Assembly (NCBI GenBank): GCA_040387735.1
Contig: JAZKDE010000018.1
Location: 82,794-146,793 of the forward strand
Length of the DNA stretch: 64,000 nt
Direction of reading: 5' to 3'
DNA from: Arcicella sp040387735
GTDB taxonomy: Bacteria; Bacteroidota; Bacteroidia; Cytophagales; Spirosomataceae
Position numbers and translations under genes: made by a program. Shown piece by piece: positions 27,146 to 35,954 of this stretch (position 1 is the stretch's first letter; the number at the start of each line of letters is the position of its first letter). The notes beneath the pieces were generated by a model that was not told the origin of the DNA, did not search any database, and saw only the letters and a program-made list of their open reading frames with translations.

Positions 27146-28345
27146 CTATTCTGCTCTTTTTACTTTTTCCCAAATGCCAGAAGTTAAGCCATTTCTGTAT
27201 CTTAAATATCCTTTGATTGCACAATAATTCATGAAAGAAAAATAGAATGGAACAAAAAGTAGTTTTACTCTGATTTTCTTATTCTCAAGGTAATAGCCAA
27301 TGATTGCCATTGAATAAAAGGCAATTTGTCCGACCATGAAAAGTTGATACAAGAAAGATGGTTGCGTGAATATTAGGGCTATATTAAGCAGAAAAATCAA
27401 AGGTAAACAGAATGGAGCAACCGCCCAACGCATCGCTCGGTGCGAAATATATTGAAATGAAAGCAAGCCATAACGAAATATATTCCAAAGAAATCCCAAA
27501 CGGGCAATGGATTGAAAACCGCCCGAAGCAATTCTGACTTTTCGTTTCATTTCATCTTGGATTGAAAAGGAGGGTCTTTCGCTGGCATAAGCGTCAGGTT
27601 CGTAAATTACCCGATAACCATCCGCTGCAATGCGAAGTGAAACCATAAAATCATCCAATAACGTATCTTTCTCAACTTCACCAAATAAATGGGTTCTGAC
27701 TGCAAAAAGCTCGCCTGCGGCTCCTACTACCGAATAAAGTTCAGTATCTAACTTCTTTAAAAACGATTCATACTTCCAATAAAGTCCTTCGCCTGCACCC
27801 GCAGCGGCTTCGCTACCTTCCGTTTCGATGCGTTTTTCTCCTGCAACTGCTCCCACATTTGGGTCTTGAAAATGGCGGACAATATGACGAATTACTTGAT
27901 TATTCAGATTGGTATTGGCATCCGTAAAAATAACAATCGGTGTCGAAATTGTTTTTATCGCCATATTCATCGCCTCAATTTTGCCTCTTCGAGTATCACC
28001 ACCAATCATTTTAAGGTTTGGATATTTTGTCATCAAGGATTGAATGTATTCCGAAGTTCCGTCATTTGAGCCTTCAGTTACGAACAAAACTTCCATTTTA
28101 TCGGCTGGATAATCCAAACTAAATGTATTGTTGACTTTCGCTTCGATACAACTCATTTCATTGTAGGCTGGAATTGCCAAAGTGACGTTAGGAAGAAAAT
28201 TTGGGTCGTTAAATTTCTTGAATTGCTTGCCGAGAATATGCCTAATTTTTACCAAAATCCAAGCTAAAATGCCGTAGCCGAGGTAGGTGTAAACGACCAA
28301 ACCAATGCAAAACCAAAATAATATTTCGAGTATAAGTGACATCAT
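27146..28345 (-). CDS. Membrane-anchored family 2 glycosyltransferase
   Basis: Processive-looking GT2 of 399 residues with one N-terminal membrane helix (about 5-30) and two to three helices at the C-terminus (about 290-375). The GT-A core has NVTLAIPAYNEMSCIEAK, IFTDANTNL (DxD-like) and LLDDFMVSLRI plus a KMRRKVRIASGG-like acceptor helix (seen as EMKRKVRIASGGFQS), as in PgaC/IcaA-type synthases. It may polymerise or extend the glycan chain at the inner membrane. It sits 25 bp after the sugar transferase gene. Confidence 0.88.
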   Translation of the reverse strand: MMSLILEILFWFCIGLVVYTYLGYGILAWILVKIRHILGKQFKKFNDPNFLPNVTLAIPAYNEMSCIEAKVNNTFSLDYPADKMEVLFVTEGSNDGTSEYIQSLMTKYPNLKMIGGDTRRGKIEAMNMAIKTISTPIVIFTDANTNLNNQVIRHIVRHFQDPNVGAVAGEKRIETEGSEAAAGAGEGLYWKYESFLKKLDTELYSVVGAAGELFAVRTHLFGEVEKDTLLDDFMVSLRIAADGYRVIYEPDAYASERPSFSIQDEMKRKVRIASGGFQSIARLGFLWNIFRYGLLSFQYISHRAMRWAVAPFCLPLIFLLNIALIFTQPSFLYQLFMVGQIAFYSMAIIGYYLENKKIRVKLLFVPFYFSFMNYCAIKGYLRYRNGLTSGIWEKVKRAE

Positions 28346-28370
28346 TAGTGGGAGAGTTTAGAGAAATAAC

Positions 28371-29561
28371 TTAAACATTTTCTGATTGAAACAAAGCAGG
28401 GAATGTCATGAAGAAAATCTTCATGTCATATTTAAAAGAAAAATTTCTGGCGTACTCAATATCCAATTCGATGCGTTCCTCTTCGGTCATTTCTTTTTTG
28501 CCTTTTCCTCTTTTGGTTACTTGCCAAAGTCCCGTTAAACCACCTGGGCCAGCAAAACGCTCAATATATTTGTCGGTGGTTAATTGTTCGGCTTCGTAAA
28601 GTGGGAGTGGACGATTACCGATTAGTGACATATCTCCCATAAAAATATTGAATAATTGGGGTAATTCGTCGATACTACTATTGCGTAAAAATCCACCAAA
28701 TTTTGTAATTCTTGGGTCATTCTGAAACTTCATGAATGCCACTTTTTCCTTTTTTTGAGCTAAATATGCTTTTTCACAAATGACTTCACCATCTAAAAAT
28801 AACTGCTGCTGACACTTGCCAAGCAAATTACATTCTTCACAAAGTCCCGTTATTTTTTTTTCGGTGGTTTCTTTGGTGTACATATTTAAAGAACCCATAT
28901 TTTTAATCATTTGGTCGGCATCGGTTCGCATCGTTCTGAATTTGTAAATTTCAAAAACTTTGTATCCCGCTCCAACTCGCCGTGATTTATAAACAATTGG
29001 CCCTTTTGAGTCCAATTTTATTAGAATGGAAACGGCTGCTAAAATGGGTGAAAGTAAAAGCAAGGCCATTCCTGTTGAAGCAACGTCAATAAAACGCTTC
29101 CAAAATGGTATTTTTACTTCTAAAATATTGGATTTTGCTTGTTGGGTCGCCTGATAATGACGGCGTTTGAGGAAATATTCTAATCGGGTGACCAAATCGC
29201 CACTACTAAAATCTTTCGTAAATAAATCATCGCCTTTTTTCTCGACAACTTCTTTAATTAAGCCAGGGGAGATTTGTTCACAAGTAAGAATGACCGGGAG
29301 CGTTCGTGTCCAACTTTCTTGGCGAACAGTTTCCAGAAATTTCAAACCGCCCATATTTCTGCCGATTACAACGGCATCGGGAGGGTACGTATTTTTTATA
29401 AATGACAAACATTCTTCAGCATTTTCGATAACCTTAATGTTGAGTTTTGTGCCAAATTTTTTCAAGAAACTCACCACTGCATCATCATCGTTTTCTACCA
29501 AAATAACCTTAATCGTAAAAGAATCTTGCTCGATATCGTTTTGTTCAATGTTATTCATCAT
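28371..29561 (-). CDS. Initiating sugar transferase fused to a pseudo-receiver domain
   Basis: Two-domain protein of 396 residues. Residues about 17-133 have a receiver (REC) fold: acidic ENDD at 23-26, Thr93 and Lys116 are in place, but the phospho-acceptor Asp is G67 (in VVIGRNM). So it cannot be phosphorylated in the normal way. Residues about 150-396 are a bacterial sugar transferase of the WcaJ/PglC type: KRFIDV membrane hairpin, KFRTMRTDA, DPRITKFGGFLR, SIDELPQL and NRPLP. This enzyme moves sugar-1-phosphate to undecaprenyl phosphate and starts the EPS repeat unit. An insert between KFRTM and DPRIT has four Cys (C241, C244, C250, C262), possibly a metal site. A receiver gene lies 8 bp upstream. 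Confidence 0.88.
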   Translation of the reverse strand: MMNNIEQNDIEQDSFTIKVILVENDDDAVVSFLKKFGTKLNIKVIENAEECLSFIKNTYPPDAVVIGRNMGGLKFLETVRQESWTRTLPVILTCEQISPGLIKEVVEKKGDDLFTKDFSSGDLVTRLEYFLKRRHYQATQQAKSNILEVKIPFWKRFIDVASTGMALLLLSPILAAVSILIKLDSKGPIVYKSRRVGAGYKVFEIYKFRTMRTDADQMIKNMGSLNMYTKETTEKKITGLCEECNLLGKCQQQLFLDGEVICEKAYLAQKKEKVAFMKFQNDPRITKFGGFLRNSSIDELPQLFNIFMGDMSLIGNRPLPLYEAEQLTTDKYIERFAGPGGLTGLWQVTKRGKGKKEMTEEERIELDIEYARNFSFKYDMKIFFMTFPALFQSENV

Positions 29562-29569
29562 TATTCGGG

Positions 29570-29956
29570 TTATTGAGGTTTTACTCTGCGTAAAATGGCT
29601 TTTATTTTGGCGTGAACTTCCATTGGGTTGAACGGCTTTAACATGAAATCATCCGCCCCCAAATTTAAACATTCAATTCGCTCCTTACTTTCGTCCGTCC
29701 CCGAAAGAATAATAATGGGTACTTCGCTGTAAAGATTGCTGGCCCGAATGACTTTTATAAATTCCTTACCGTTGAGGTTTGGCATATTTAAGTCTGCAAT
29801 GATAAAATCGGGATCATTGCCTGATTCCAGCCATTCCATTCCTTCCATTCCATCATTTTTAAGGGTTACATCAAATTCCTTGTTTAAAAAATGTTCCAAT
29901 ACTTTGCGTGTACTCGGTTCATCATCAATGATTAATAGTTTATTTCTTAGTTCCAT
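29570..29956 (-). CDS. Stand-alone CheY-like response regulator
   Basis: Single receiver domain of 128 residues with no output domain. IIDDEPS gives the acidic pair, D55 in IIADLNMP is the phospho-acceptor, then the Thr/Ser in ILSGTD and Lys in MLKPFNP. The start is the ATG at 29956 (MELRNK); an upstream in-frame TTG would add nine residues. Its stop lies 8 bp before the sugar transferase gene, so the two are translationally close. It may be the phosphorylated partner of the pseudo-receiver in that enzyme and the target of the hybrid kinases and Hpt encoded in this window; this is inference. Confidence 0.9.
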   Translation of the reverse strand: MELRNKLLIIDDEPSTRKVLEHFLNKEFDVTLKNDGMEGMEWLESGNDPDFIIADLNMPNLNGKEFIKVIRASNLYSEVPIIILSGTDESKERIECLNLGADDFMLKPFNPMEVHAKIKAILRRVKPQ

Positions 29957-30566
29957 TATGTATATTGATTGGTATGCTTCCAAAGAGAATTCATTTTAAG
30001 AATTTATTTTATTATAAACGTTCTTAAAAATTTGTAAAGGTTAAAAAGTTGCTGGAAAATGACAAATAAAAGGTTTGTACGTAAGATAAATAAATTTGAA
30101 TTAATAAAAAAGCTTAAATAAATTGAGAATTAAGCATGATTTTTATCAATTTTAGAGAAATGTTTTTTGACAAGCAGACTTGTGGAGTGTTATTCGGTAG
30201 AAAACGGGAGATTTTGGGCTATTTTCATGTAAATCAGGTTCATTTTTAAAAAAAGGTCAAGCTGATATAAAGCAAAAATTGTTCCAAAGTAGATTTGAAA
30301 TATTTTTTAATTTGGAAAAAATCTGCTCGGACTAATTAATTATTTTAAATGTTCAAATGTTCTCCCAAGAAAGAAATATTTGATTTATCTTTCAATAAAT
30401 TTTACGTTGTAGTACAATTGGCTTATGCGTTGCTCGGTTTAAGTTGATACGCTAAAATTTACTTCAAATCTAAGAGCGGAAAATATTGTATCTTTAACAC
30501 CAAAATATTCTTTACCCACTATTTTTTTATTTTAATGTAAATTATCTCTCAAATTTTAGTTTTTCT
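29957..30566. other. 610-bp divergent intergenic region
   Basis: Very AT-rich spacer between the receiver gene and the FIST gene. Only weak dyads (GCTTAA/TTAAGC near 30110-30135; ACAAG/CTTGT near 30168-30182) and a TATCTTTA at 30489-30496 that resembles a -7 box were seen. No credible small gene. Its length suggests regulatory content for both EPS initiation and the FIST-kinase pair. Confidence 0.4.
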
Positions 30567-31706
30567 ATGAAAATTCAGCAAATAGCTTTTAGAGCCAACA
30601 AATGGCATGAAATAAGTGAATCTAAAGATTTCAACCCAATAAAAGTACAATTGGTGTTGGCTTTTGGTGAAAGGAAGTGTTTAGAAATGAATCAGCCTTA
30701 CGACTATATCCGAAGTTTGTATCCGTCGGCTGAAATTGTTATTAATTCCACTTCTGGAGAAATTTATGAGAATAGTGTTCACAGTGATTCTATCATTGTA
30801 AACGCCATTGAATTTGAAAAAACATCTATTCGTACCAGTCAAATTGATATTCAAAATCACTTAGAAAGTTCGAATGCGGGTAAAAAATTAGCAAATGACC
30901 TTGTTACAGATGATTTGGCAGCCATTTTTATTCTTTCCGATGGTGGTGATGTTAACGGTACGGCATTACTGGCGGCTCTCAATGAAATCACTGATAGCAA
31001 AGTTCCTATTTCTGGTGGTTTGGCGGGAGATGATGCACGTTTTGAGAAAACCTTAGTTGGACTTAATGAAAACCCTAAATCAAATAAAATTGTAGCCGTT
31101 GGCTTTTACGGTAAATCAATCAAAATTGGCCACGGAACGATGGGTGGTTGGGAAGGATTTGGTCCAGAACGTGAAGTAACCAGCTCTGAATATAATGTGT
31201 TGTACAGAATTGGCGACAAAGCAGCATTGGATATTTATAAAGAATATTTGGGTAAATACGCCGACGGATTGCCAGGAGCGGCACTATTATTTCCACTTTC
31301 AATGCGAGTAAATGAAGACGATGAGCCAGTCGTGCGAACTATTTTATCAATTGATGAAGTAAATAAGAGCATGACTTTTGCAGGCGACATGCCCAAAGGT
31401 TCTTTAGTTAGATTTATGAAAGCAAATCTTGACCGACTTATTGATGCGTCGGCAACGGCAGCTCAAAGTTCAAAGGAATCGTTTGAGGTTTCACCCGAGT
31501 TAGCCATTTTAGTGAGTTGCGTTGGGCGAAGATTAGTTTTAGGACAAAGAACTGAAGAAGAAGTAGAAGCCGCCCGAGAAGTTTTTGGGGATGAAACAGT
31601 CATTACGGGCTTTTATTCTTACGGGGAAATATCCTCTCAAATACCCAATGTTCGTTGTGAATTACATAATCAAACTATGACTATAACCACCTTTTCTGAA
31701 TATTAA
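30567..31706 (+). CDS. FIST-domain sensor protein (NosP/VpsV-like)
   Basis: Cytoplasmic sensor of 379 residues: FIST_N at about 25-205 and FIST_C at about 210-360. Family marks are SGGLAGDD (149-156), IGHGTMGGWEGFGPEREVTSS (187-207 region) and the C-terminal SCVGRRLVLGQRTEEE and ITGFYSYGEIS. FIST proteins encoded next to kinases include NosP, a heme NO sensor in Pseudomonas, and VpsV, which with hybrid kinase VpsS controls Vibrio polysaccharide genes. H189 is a possible heme ligand, but I cannot show heme binding from sequence. The hybrid kinase starts 6 bp downstream, so the pair is surely co-translated and functional together. Confidence 0.88.
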   Translation: MKIQQIAFRANKWHEISESKDFNPIKVQLVLAFGERKCLEMNQPYDYIRSLYPSAEIVINSTSGEIYENSVHSDSIIVNAIEFEKTSIRTSQIDIQNHLESSNAGKKLANDLVTDDLAAIFILSDGGDVNGTALLAALNEITDSKVPISGGLAGDDARFEKTLVGLNENPKSNKIVAVGFYGKSIKIGHGTMGGWEGFGPEREVTSSEYNVLYRIGDKAALDIYKEYLGKYADGLPGAALLFPLSMRVNEDDEPVVRTILSIDEVNKSMTFAGDMPKGSLVRFMKANLDRLIDASATAAQSSKESFEVSPELAILVSCVGRRLVLGQRTEEEVEAAREVFGDETVITGFYSYGEISSQIPNVRCELHNQTMTITTFSEY

Positions 31707-31712
31707 TCTTGT

Positions 31713-33242
31713 ATGGATATAACACATTTTCATCGTTTGTTGAATAAGCAAGTTACCAAACATCTCTCTGACGATTGTTTGAGCCAAGAAAGCTTTCAAA
31801 ATTTTATCAAAGCTGTCAATAATTCATATTATAGTTTTGAAAGAGACAAAGATTTATTTGAACACTCTTCAAAACTCAATGAAAAAGAATATGCAGAAGT
31901 AAATAATAAACTTAAAAAGGAGATTAAACAGCGGCGACTTTCGGTTGAAAAATTGATCGATGCCATTTACTCTTTGGAAGAAAAGGAAGGACTGGAAGCC
32001 AAAATTGTTGACCCCAATAACTTATTGGGTTTGGTTGACTATTTACAAGTTCAAATTGAAAATAGGAAAAAAATAGAGGCTGAATTGAGAACGGCAAAGG
32101 AATTGGCAGAGGACGCAACGCAGGCAAAATCTGAGTTCCTTTCAATGATGAGCCATGAAATCAGAACTCCCTTAAATGCGATTGTGGGGATGACCTATTT
32201 GATGCAACAAGAAGAAGTGTCGGATAACATGGCGGAAAATCTCAAGATTTTACAGTTTTCAACCGATAATCTGCACGTATTGATTAACGATATTTTGGAT
32301 TTTAGTAAGATTGAAGCGGGAAAAGTAGAATTGGAAAAAGTTCCATTCGATTTGAAACAACTTATCTCAAATATCAAGAAAGCTAATCAGGTAAAAGCGG
32401 AGGAAAAAGAAAATAAAATTAAGTTAATGATTGACGATGATGTACCAAATGTACTCATTGGCGATTCACTGAGATTGGGACAAATTATTTCAAATTTAGT
32501 GTCGAATGCAGTAAAATTTACTAAAAAAGGAAGTATTACCGTTGAACTTACCTTACAGAAAAGAGTTGGAGATACGGCAGTTTTAGGTTTTTCGGTAGCA
32601 GATACGGGAATCGGAATTGAGCCAAAAAAGCAAAGTTTAATTTTTGATAAATTTACGCAGGCAAATTCTGAAACTACCCGAGAATTTGGTGGAACTGGTT
32701 TGGGCTTAGTTATTACCAAAAAACTACTTCAATTACACGGTAGTGAAATTAATCTGTTTAGTGAAGCTGGAAAAGGGGCTAAATTCTACTTTACGATTGA
32801 ACTCGGAATTGGTTCTGAAATACGAAATAAATCAAATGATTCAAATGTTGAATTTCAGAAAGCAGATATTTTGAGAGGTGTGAGAGTTCTATTGGTGGAG
32901 GATTATCCCGTAAATATTAAAGTAGCCAGTAAGTTTTTAGAAAAATGGAATGTGGTATTTGATGTGGCAGAAAATGGTAAAATTGCCTTAGAAAAATACG
33001 AAATAGGTAAATATGAAGTTATTTTAATGGATATTCAAATGCCCGTAATGGATGGTTATAAGGCAACCGAAGAAATTAGAAAAATTGACGCTAATATTCC
33101 GATTATCGCTTTAACGGCATCGGCAACGCTTAATAATCAAGACCGTGCTTTCACCGTTGGGATGAATGATTACGTTACTAAACCCTTTAATCCCAAGGAG
33201 TTATTTCAAAAAATCGCTAAATTCAGCGTTCAATCTCGCTAA
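31713..33242 (+). CDS. Hybrid sensor histidine kinase paired with the FIST protein
   Basis: Cytoplasmic hybrid kinase of 509 residues, no membrane segment. The first 140 residues are helical, with a coiled coil at about 55-140 and no PAS domain, so sensing is probably by the FIST partner. HisKA: phospho-acceptor H148 in MSHEIRTPLNA. HATPase: N box in ISNLVSNAVKF, G1 DTGIGI, F box FDKFTQAN, G2 GGTGLGL. C-terminal receiver with D440 in LMDIQMP and Lys in TKPFNP. A receiver at the end calls for an Hpt protein as next carrier; the one at 59491-59859 is a candidate. Confidence 0.94.
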   Translation: MDITHFHRLLNKQVTKHLSDDCLSQESFQNFIKAVNNSYYSFERDKDLFEHSSKLNEKEYAEVNNKLKKEIKQRRLSVEKLIDAIYSLEEKEGLEAKIVDPNNLLGLVDYLQVQIENRKKIEAELRTAKELAEDATQAKSEFLSMMSHEIRTPLNAIVGMTYLMQQEEVSDNMAENLKILQFSTDNLHVLINDILDFSKIEAGKVELEKVPFDLKQLISNIKKANQVKAEEKENKIKLMIDDDVPNVLIGDSLRLGQIISNLVSNAVKFTKKGSITVELTLQKRVGDTAVLGFSVADTGIGIEPKKQSLIFDKFTQANSETTREFGGTGLGLVITKKLLQLHGSEINLFSEAGKGAKFYFTIELGIGSEIRNKSNDSNVEFQKADILRGVRVLLVEDYPVNIKVASKFLEKWNVVFDVAENGKIALEKYEIGKYEVILMDIQMPVMDGYKATEEIRKIDANIPIIALTASATLNNQDRAFTVGMNDYVTKPFNPKELFQKIAKFSVQSR

Positions 33243-33260
33243 GATATGTCACGCTTTGGG

Positions 33261-33287
33261 AGGAATAGCTTTTGAAGAGATATTCCT
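33261..33287 (+). terminator. Possible terminator after the FIST-associated kinase
   Basis: Stem AGGAATA / TATTCCT (33261-33267 / 33281-33287) with a weak inner CTT/AAG pair, followed by TCATATTTTGTTT. Stability is modest. Confidence 0.45.
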
Positions 33288-33322
33288 TCATATTTTGTTT
33301 GATTGGTAAGATTTAAAAAAAT

Positions 33323-33369
33323 GTCCACATAAAAGCAGGTCCCCGCCAAAGTTCCTACTCCATGTGGAC
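33323..33369. repeat. 47-nt hairpin element, copy 1 (structured RNA or REP-like)
   Basis: Outer stem GTCCACAT (33323-33330) pairs with ATGTGGAC (33362-33369). The inner 29 nt begin AAAGCAGG and contain CCAAAGTTCCT. It shares 25 of 29 inner positions with copy 2, but the stems differ by compensated pairs. Confidence 0.7.
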
Positions 33370-33429
33370 GGAACTCACCATTTTAATATCTTTAATCAGT
33401 TTGCTATTATCCGTTTTGGTGTAAAATTT

Positions 33430-33476
33430 GTTCATACCAAAGCAAGTTCCTGCCAAAGTTCCTGCTCGGTATGAAC
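33430..33476. repeat. 47-nt hairpin element, copy 2
   Basis: Outer stem GTTCATACC (33430-33438) pairs with GGTATGAAC (33468-33476). Compared with copy 1, stem positions 3 and 6 change from C-G to T-A and position 8 from T-A to C-G, all keeping pairing. Same orientation as copy 1, 107 nt apart, both between convergent genes. Confidence 0.7.
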
Positions 33477-33502
33477 GTAACCAATCTGTAATTTAATCAA
33501 TG

Positions 33503-34831
33503 TTAATGAACGTTAATTAAGGTCAAAATTCTATTTCCCATCGTTAAAGGCCCCACGTCTATTTTCCATCTCACATCAATCGACTGTCCCGCTGAAACCG
33601 TTGCAATGGCTTGTAATGAAGTTTGGGCAGCATTTGAAGCATTGATTCTCGCTGAGTTTGCAATTAAAATACCATTTTGATAAAGACTAAATGAAGCCAA
33701 GGCATGATTATCAGTGGTTGTAATGGTAGTACTTCCCGTCGGCTCATAAATATTCCCATTCAAGATAGTAGGAAGCGTAAAACCTGTTATTGCTCCTACA
33801 TTTGTGCCAATATCACCTGTTACCACCGAAATTCCAGTATTACCAACTGCCCCGACACTACTGAACATCACAAAAGGTAATAATGAGCGATAATTGACAT
33901 AAGTACTGGTTGAAGGATTTGGAAGTGAGGCAATTCCAGAATCAAACGTAATTGCTCCCGCCGAAGAAAACATTCTTCCTTGCAAAGTTGCTCCTGCACC
34001 CCCAGCTACTGCACCTGCGTGGGCAAGAAGCGTTCCTTTCATCGTTGTTAAAGCTCCCAAACCGATGGCACCACCCGTGGCAATCCAAAATACATTATTG
34101 GCAGTTGTGCCATTCGTCATAATAATTGTGGAAGCCGCAACCGTATTGATTGCTCCAATAGATCTGATGATAAATAAAGCGTTTGAATTTCCCCCACCGT
34201 CCAAGGTTAAAGTTCCTTGTACGTTGATGACCGCACCTACCGTATAAACACCAGGAGTCAGGGTTTCTCCGTTGCCAAATACCGCAGCGTGAGCCGCATT
34301 TGTTACTGGAATGGCCATTAATTGATTATAAATTAATTCCAAATCACTTACGCCTTGCAAAGTACTAAAGGAAGATGTTAAACCCGAAGTGCTTTGGTAT
34401 TGACCGTTGAACATGACTAAGTAAGTTCCTGCCAGTGGAGATAAAGTCATTCCTGGAATTACTACATCGGTTGCTGAAGACGTTGAAATATCCCCCGTTG
34501 CTTCTACCGAACTGTAACGATTTACATTGGCTTCATCGGCTACTCTTACCCACTTTGTACCGTTATTATAGTAATATCCCAACGTTACATCGCCAGCGGT
34601 TGCCGTATTATAAACGGTCATTCCCGCAACGTGAGCCGTCAATGGAGTAAAAGCGGTGGTGCTGGTAAGAGCCACACGGGGCATGAGTAAACCCTTATTG
34701 GGGTTTTCTATTTCTAAGACAGAATTGGCATTAATCACCGTAGGGTTATTTCCAATTTTTACCTGTGCCGTCAATATTACGTTAGTGGCTAATATGACCA
34801 ATACGCTTAATGTAATCTTCAGATTTAGCAT
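33503..34831 (-). CDS. Secreted ice-binding-like (DUF3494) protein with rearranged domain order
   Basis: Exported protein of 442 residues, signal peptide to about residue 22 (ILTAQ). Residues 23-100 are a Bacteroidota-type surface head with GLLMPRVAL and GYYYNNGTKWVRVA. Residues about 160-302 match the second half of an ice-binding beta-solenoid: LTPGVYTVGA, TLTLDGGGNSNALFII, NNVFWIATGG, GTLLAHAGA, LQGRMFSSAGAITFD. The element that normally opens the domain, GNTGISVVTGDIGTNVGAITGF, comes later, at about 330-351, followed by a distinct C-terminal domain. DUF3494 proteins bind ice or act as adhesins. A conserved upstream box is shared with the gene at 38198. Confidence 0.85.
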   Translation of the reverse strand: MLNLKITLSVLVILATNVILTAQVKIGNNPTVINANSVLEIENPNKGLLMPRVALTSTTAFTPLTAHVAGMTVYNTATAGDVTLGYYYNNGTKWVRVADEANVNRYSSVEATGDISTSSATDVVIPGMTLSPLAGTYLVMFNGQYQSTSGLTSSFSTLQGVSDLELIYNQLMAIPVTNAAHAAVFGNGETLTPGVYTVGAVINVQGTLTLDGGGNSNALFIIRSIGAINTVAASTIIMTNGTTANNVFWIATGGAIGLGALTTMKGTLLAHAGAVAGGAGATLQGRMFSSAGAITFDSGIASLPNPSTSTYVNYRSLLPFVMFSSVGAVGNTGISVVTGDIGTNVGAITGFTLPTILNGNIYEPTGSTTITTTDNHALASFSLYQNGILIANSARINASNAAQTSLQAIATVSAGQSIDVRWKIDVGPLTMGNRILTLINVH

Positions 34832-34871
34832 TTTTTTAAATTTATAGTATGGCGAATGCTACTTAATAGGT

Positions 34872-34930
34872 AGCAATTTTGACTCCTATTTAATCGTTAA
34901 ATGGTTCAATTTCTTACCATTTTGGTTTTC
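34872..34930 (-). promoter_or_regulatory. Conserved upstream box, copy 1
   Basis: About 56 nt align without gaps to 39919-39977, with the blocks ACTCC, AATCGTTAA and TTCTTACCATTTT (plus-strand spelling) at the same spacing. It lies about 40 nt upstream of the ice-binding-like gene start on the minus strand. Probably a shared operator or promoter region. Confidence 0.6.
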
Positions 34931-34933
34931 ACG

Positions 34934-35929
34934 TTACGACTTTACTTTGTATAGTTTGGGATTCACTAAATAGTGACTTTTGAACATATAACTAAACGTT
35001 TTTTTACTTTTAAAATCTAATTGCTCACTTACTTCAATGATACTCAATTGTTGCGTTTCTAATAGCCAACAAGCATATTCCATGTGAATACCACAATGAT
35101 ACGCTTGAATAGATTTGCCCAATATTTGTTTGAATAGGGTGGCTATATTTTTGGGAAAATACTCGAATAGTTGCCCTATTTGAACAAGATTTGGTTTTTC
35201 ATCGGCGGGAATTTGGCAAATTTGTTGTTCAATTTTTAGAATTACCTGCAAATTCCAAAGCGAAAGTTTCCCTTTTGTTTGCTCATTATTTGAGCTAAAA
35301 TATTCAATAATTCTTGATAAAATAGCCTCTCTTCGTTGCTGATTATTGCTTGATTTTTTAATTAAAGTGGTCGCATCAAGGAAATTTGGAACGTCTTTTG
35401 AAAAGTAAAATAACGGTACATTCGATTCGGTAAATACAGCTATTTTCCTTTCGGTAATGTTAATGGGTCTTTTTAGATAGTCGGTTAGCGTATTTTTAGG
35501 AATAACGTGTAATTGAAAAATAACTTCAGTATTCGATGGAATCATTAACTCCAAACCAACATTTGAAGCCCAGAGAATAGACCCAAATCCCGATTGAGCA
35601 TTGAGAAGTTGTTCGTCAATCGGAAGATTTACGTTGAATCGAACATTTAAGTGGTTCGTTGATTTAAAATAAAGTAAATAAAAATGAGAGGATGATATTT
35701 CTGGTGGATACGTCATCAATATCCGTGATTGCGTGTTGAATGTGCCTTCCCATAAAACAATTTGCTTTGAGCTAAATATCGAATACTCGCCTTTTAGTTC
35801 TTTATTCCACTTTGCAATTGGGAGATTTTCAATTAGGCTACATTCTGGTTTTATTTTAGGTTGCTGTAAATCGGAATATCGGAAAATGAGTTTTTGCCAT
35901 ATAGTTGGGAGGGGAAGTATATGATTCAT
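34934..35929 (-). CDS. AraC family transcriptional regulator
   Basis: Regulator of 331 residues. The C-terminal part (about 235-331) is the AraC double HTH; the second motif reads LSIIEVSEQLDFKSKKTFSYMFKSHY, close to the family pattern. The N-terminal 220 residues have no recognised fold and look like the ligand part of a Bacteroidota-specific AraC group. It starts 15 bp after the stop of the small secreted paralogue gene at 35945, within a 12-bp direct repeat, so it is in the same unit as the secreted proteins and likely regulates them through the shared upstream boxes. That link is inferred. Confidence 0.85.
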   Translation of the reverse strand: MNHILPLPTIWQKLIFRYSDLQQPKIKPECSLIENLPIAKWNKELKGEYSIFSSKQIVLWEGTFNTQSRILMTYPPEISSSHFYLLYFKSTNHLNVRFNVNLPIDEQLLNAQSGFGSILWASNVGLELMIPSNTEVIFQLHVIPKNTLTDYLKRPINITERKIAVFTESNVPLFYFSKDVPNFLDATTLIKKSSNNQQRREAILSRIIEYFSSNNEQTKGKLSLWNLQVILKIEQQICQIPADEKPNLVQIGQLFEYFPKNIATLFKQILGKSIQAYHCGIHMEYACWLLETQQLSIIEVSEQLDFKSKKTFSYMFKSHYLVNPKLYKVKS

Positions 35930-35954
35930 CGTGTGTTATATTATTCATCGTGTG
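35924..35954. repeat. Two 12-bp direct repeats at the gene junction
   Basis: ATTCATCGTGTG occurs at 35924-35935 and 35943-35954. One copy covers the AraC start codon, the other the stop codon of the upstream gene. It may be a slip duplication or a translation-coupling element. Confidence 0.6.
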
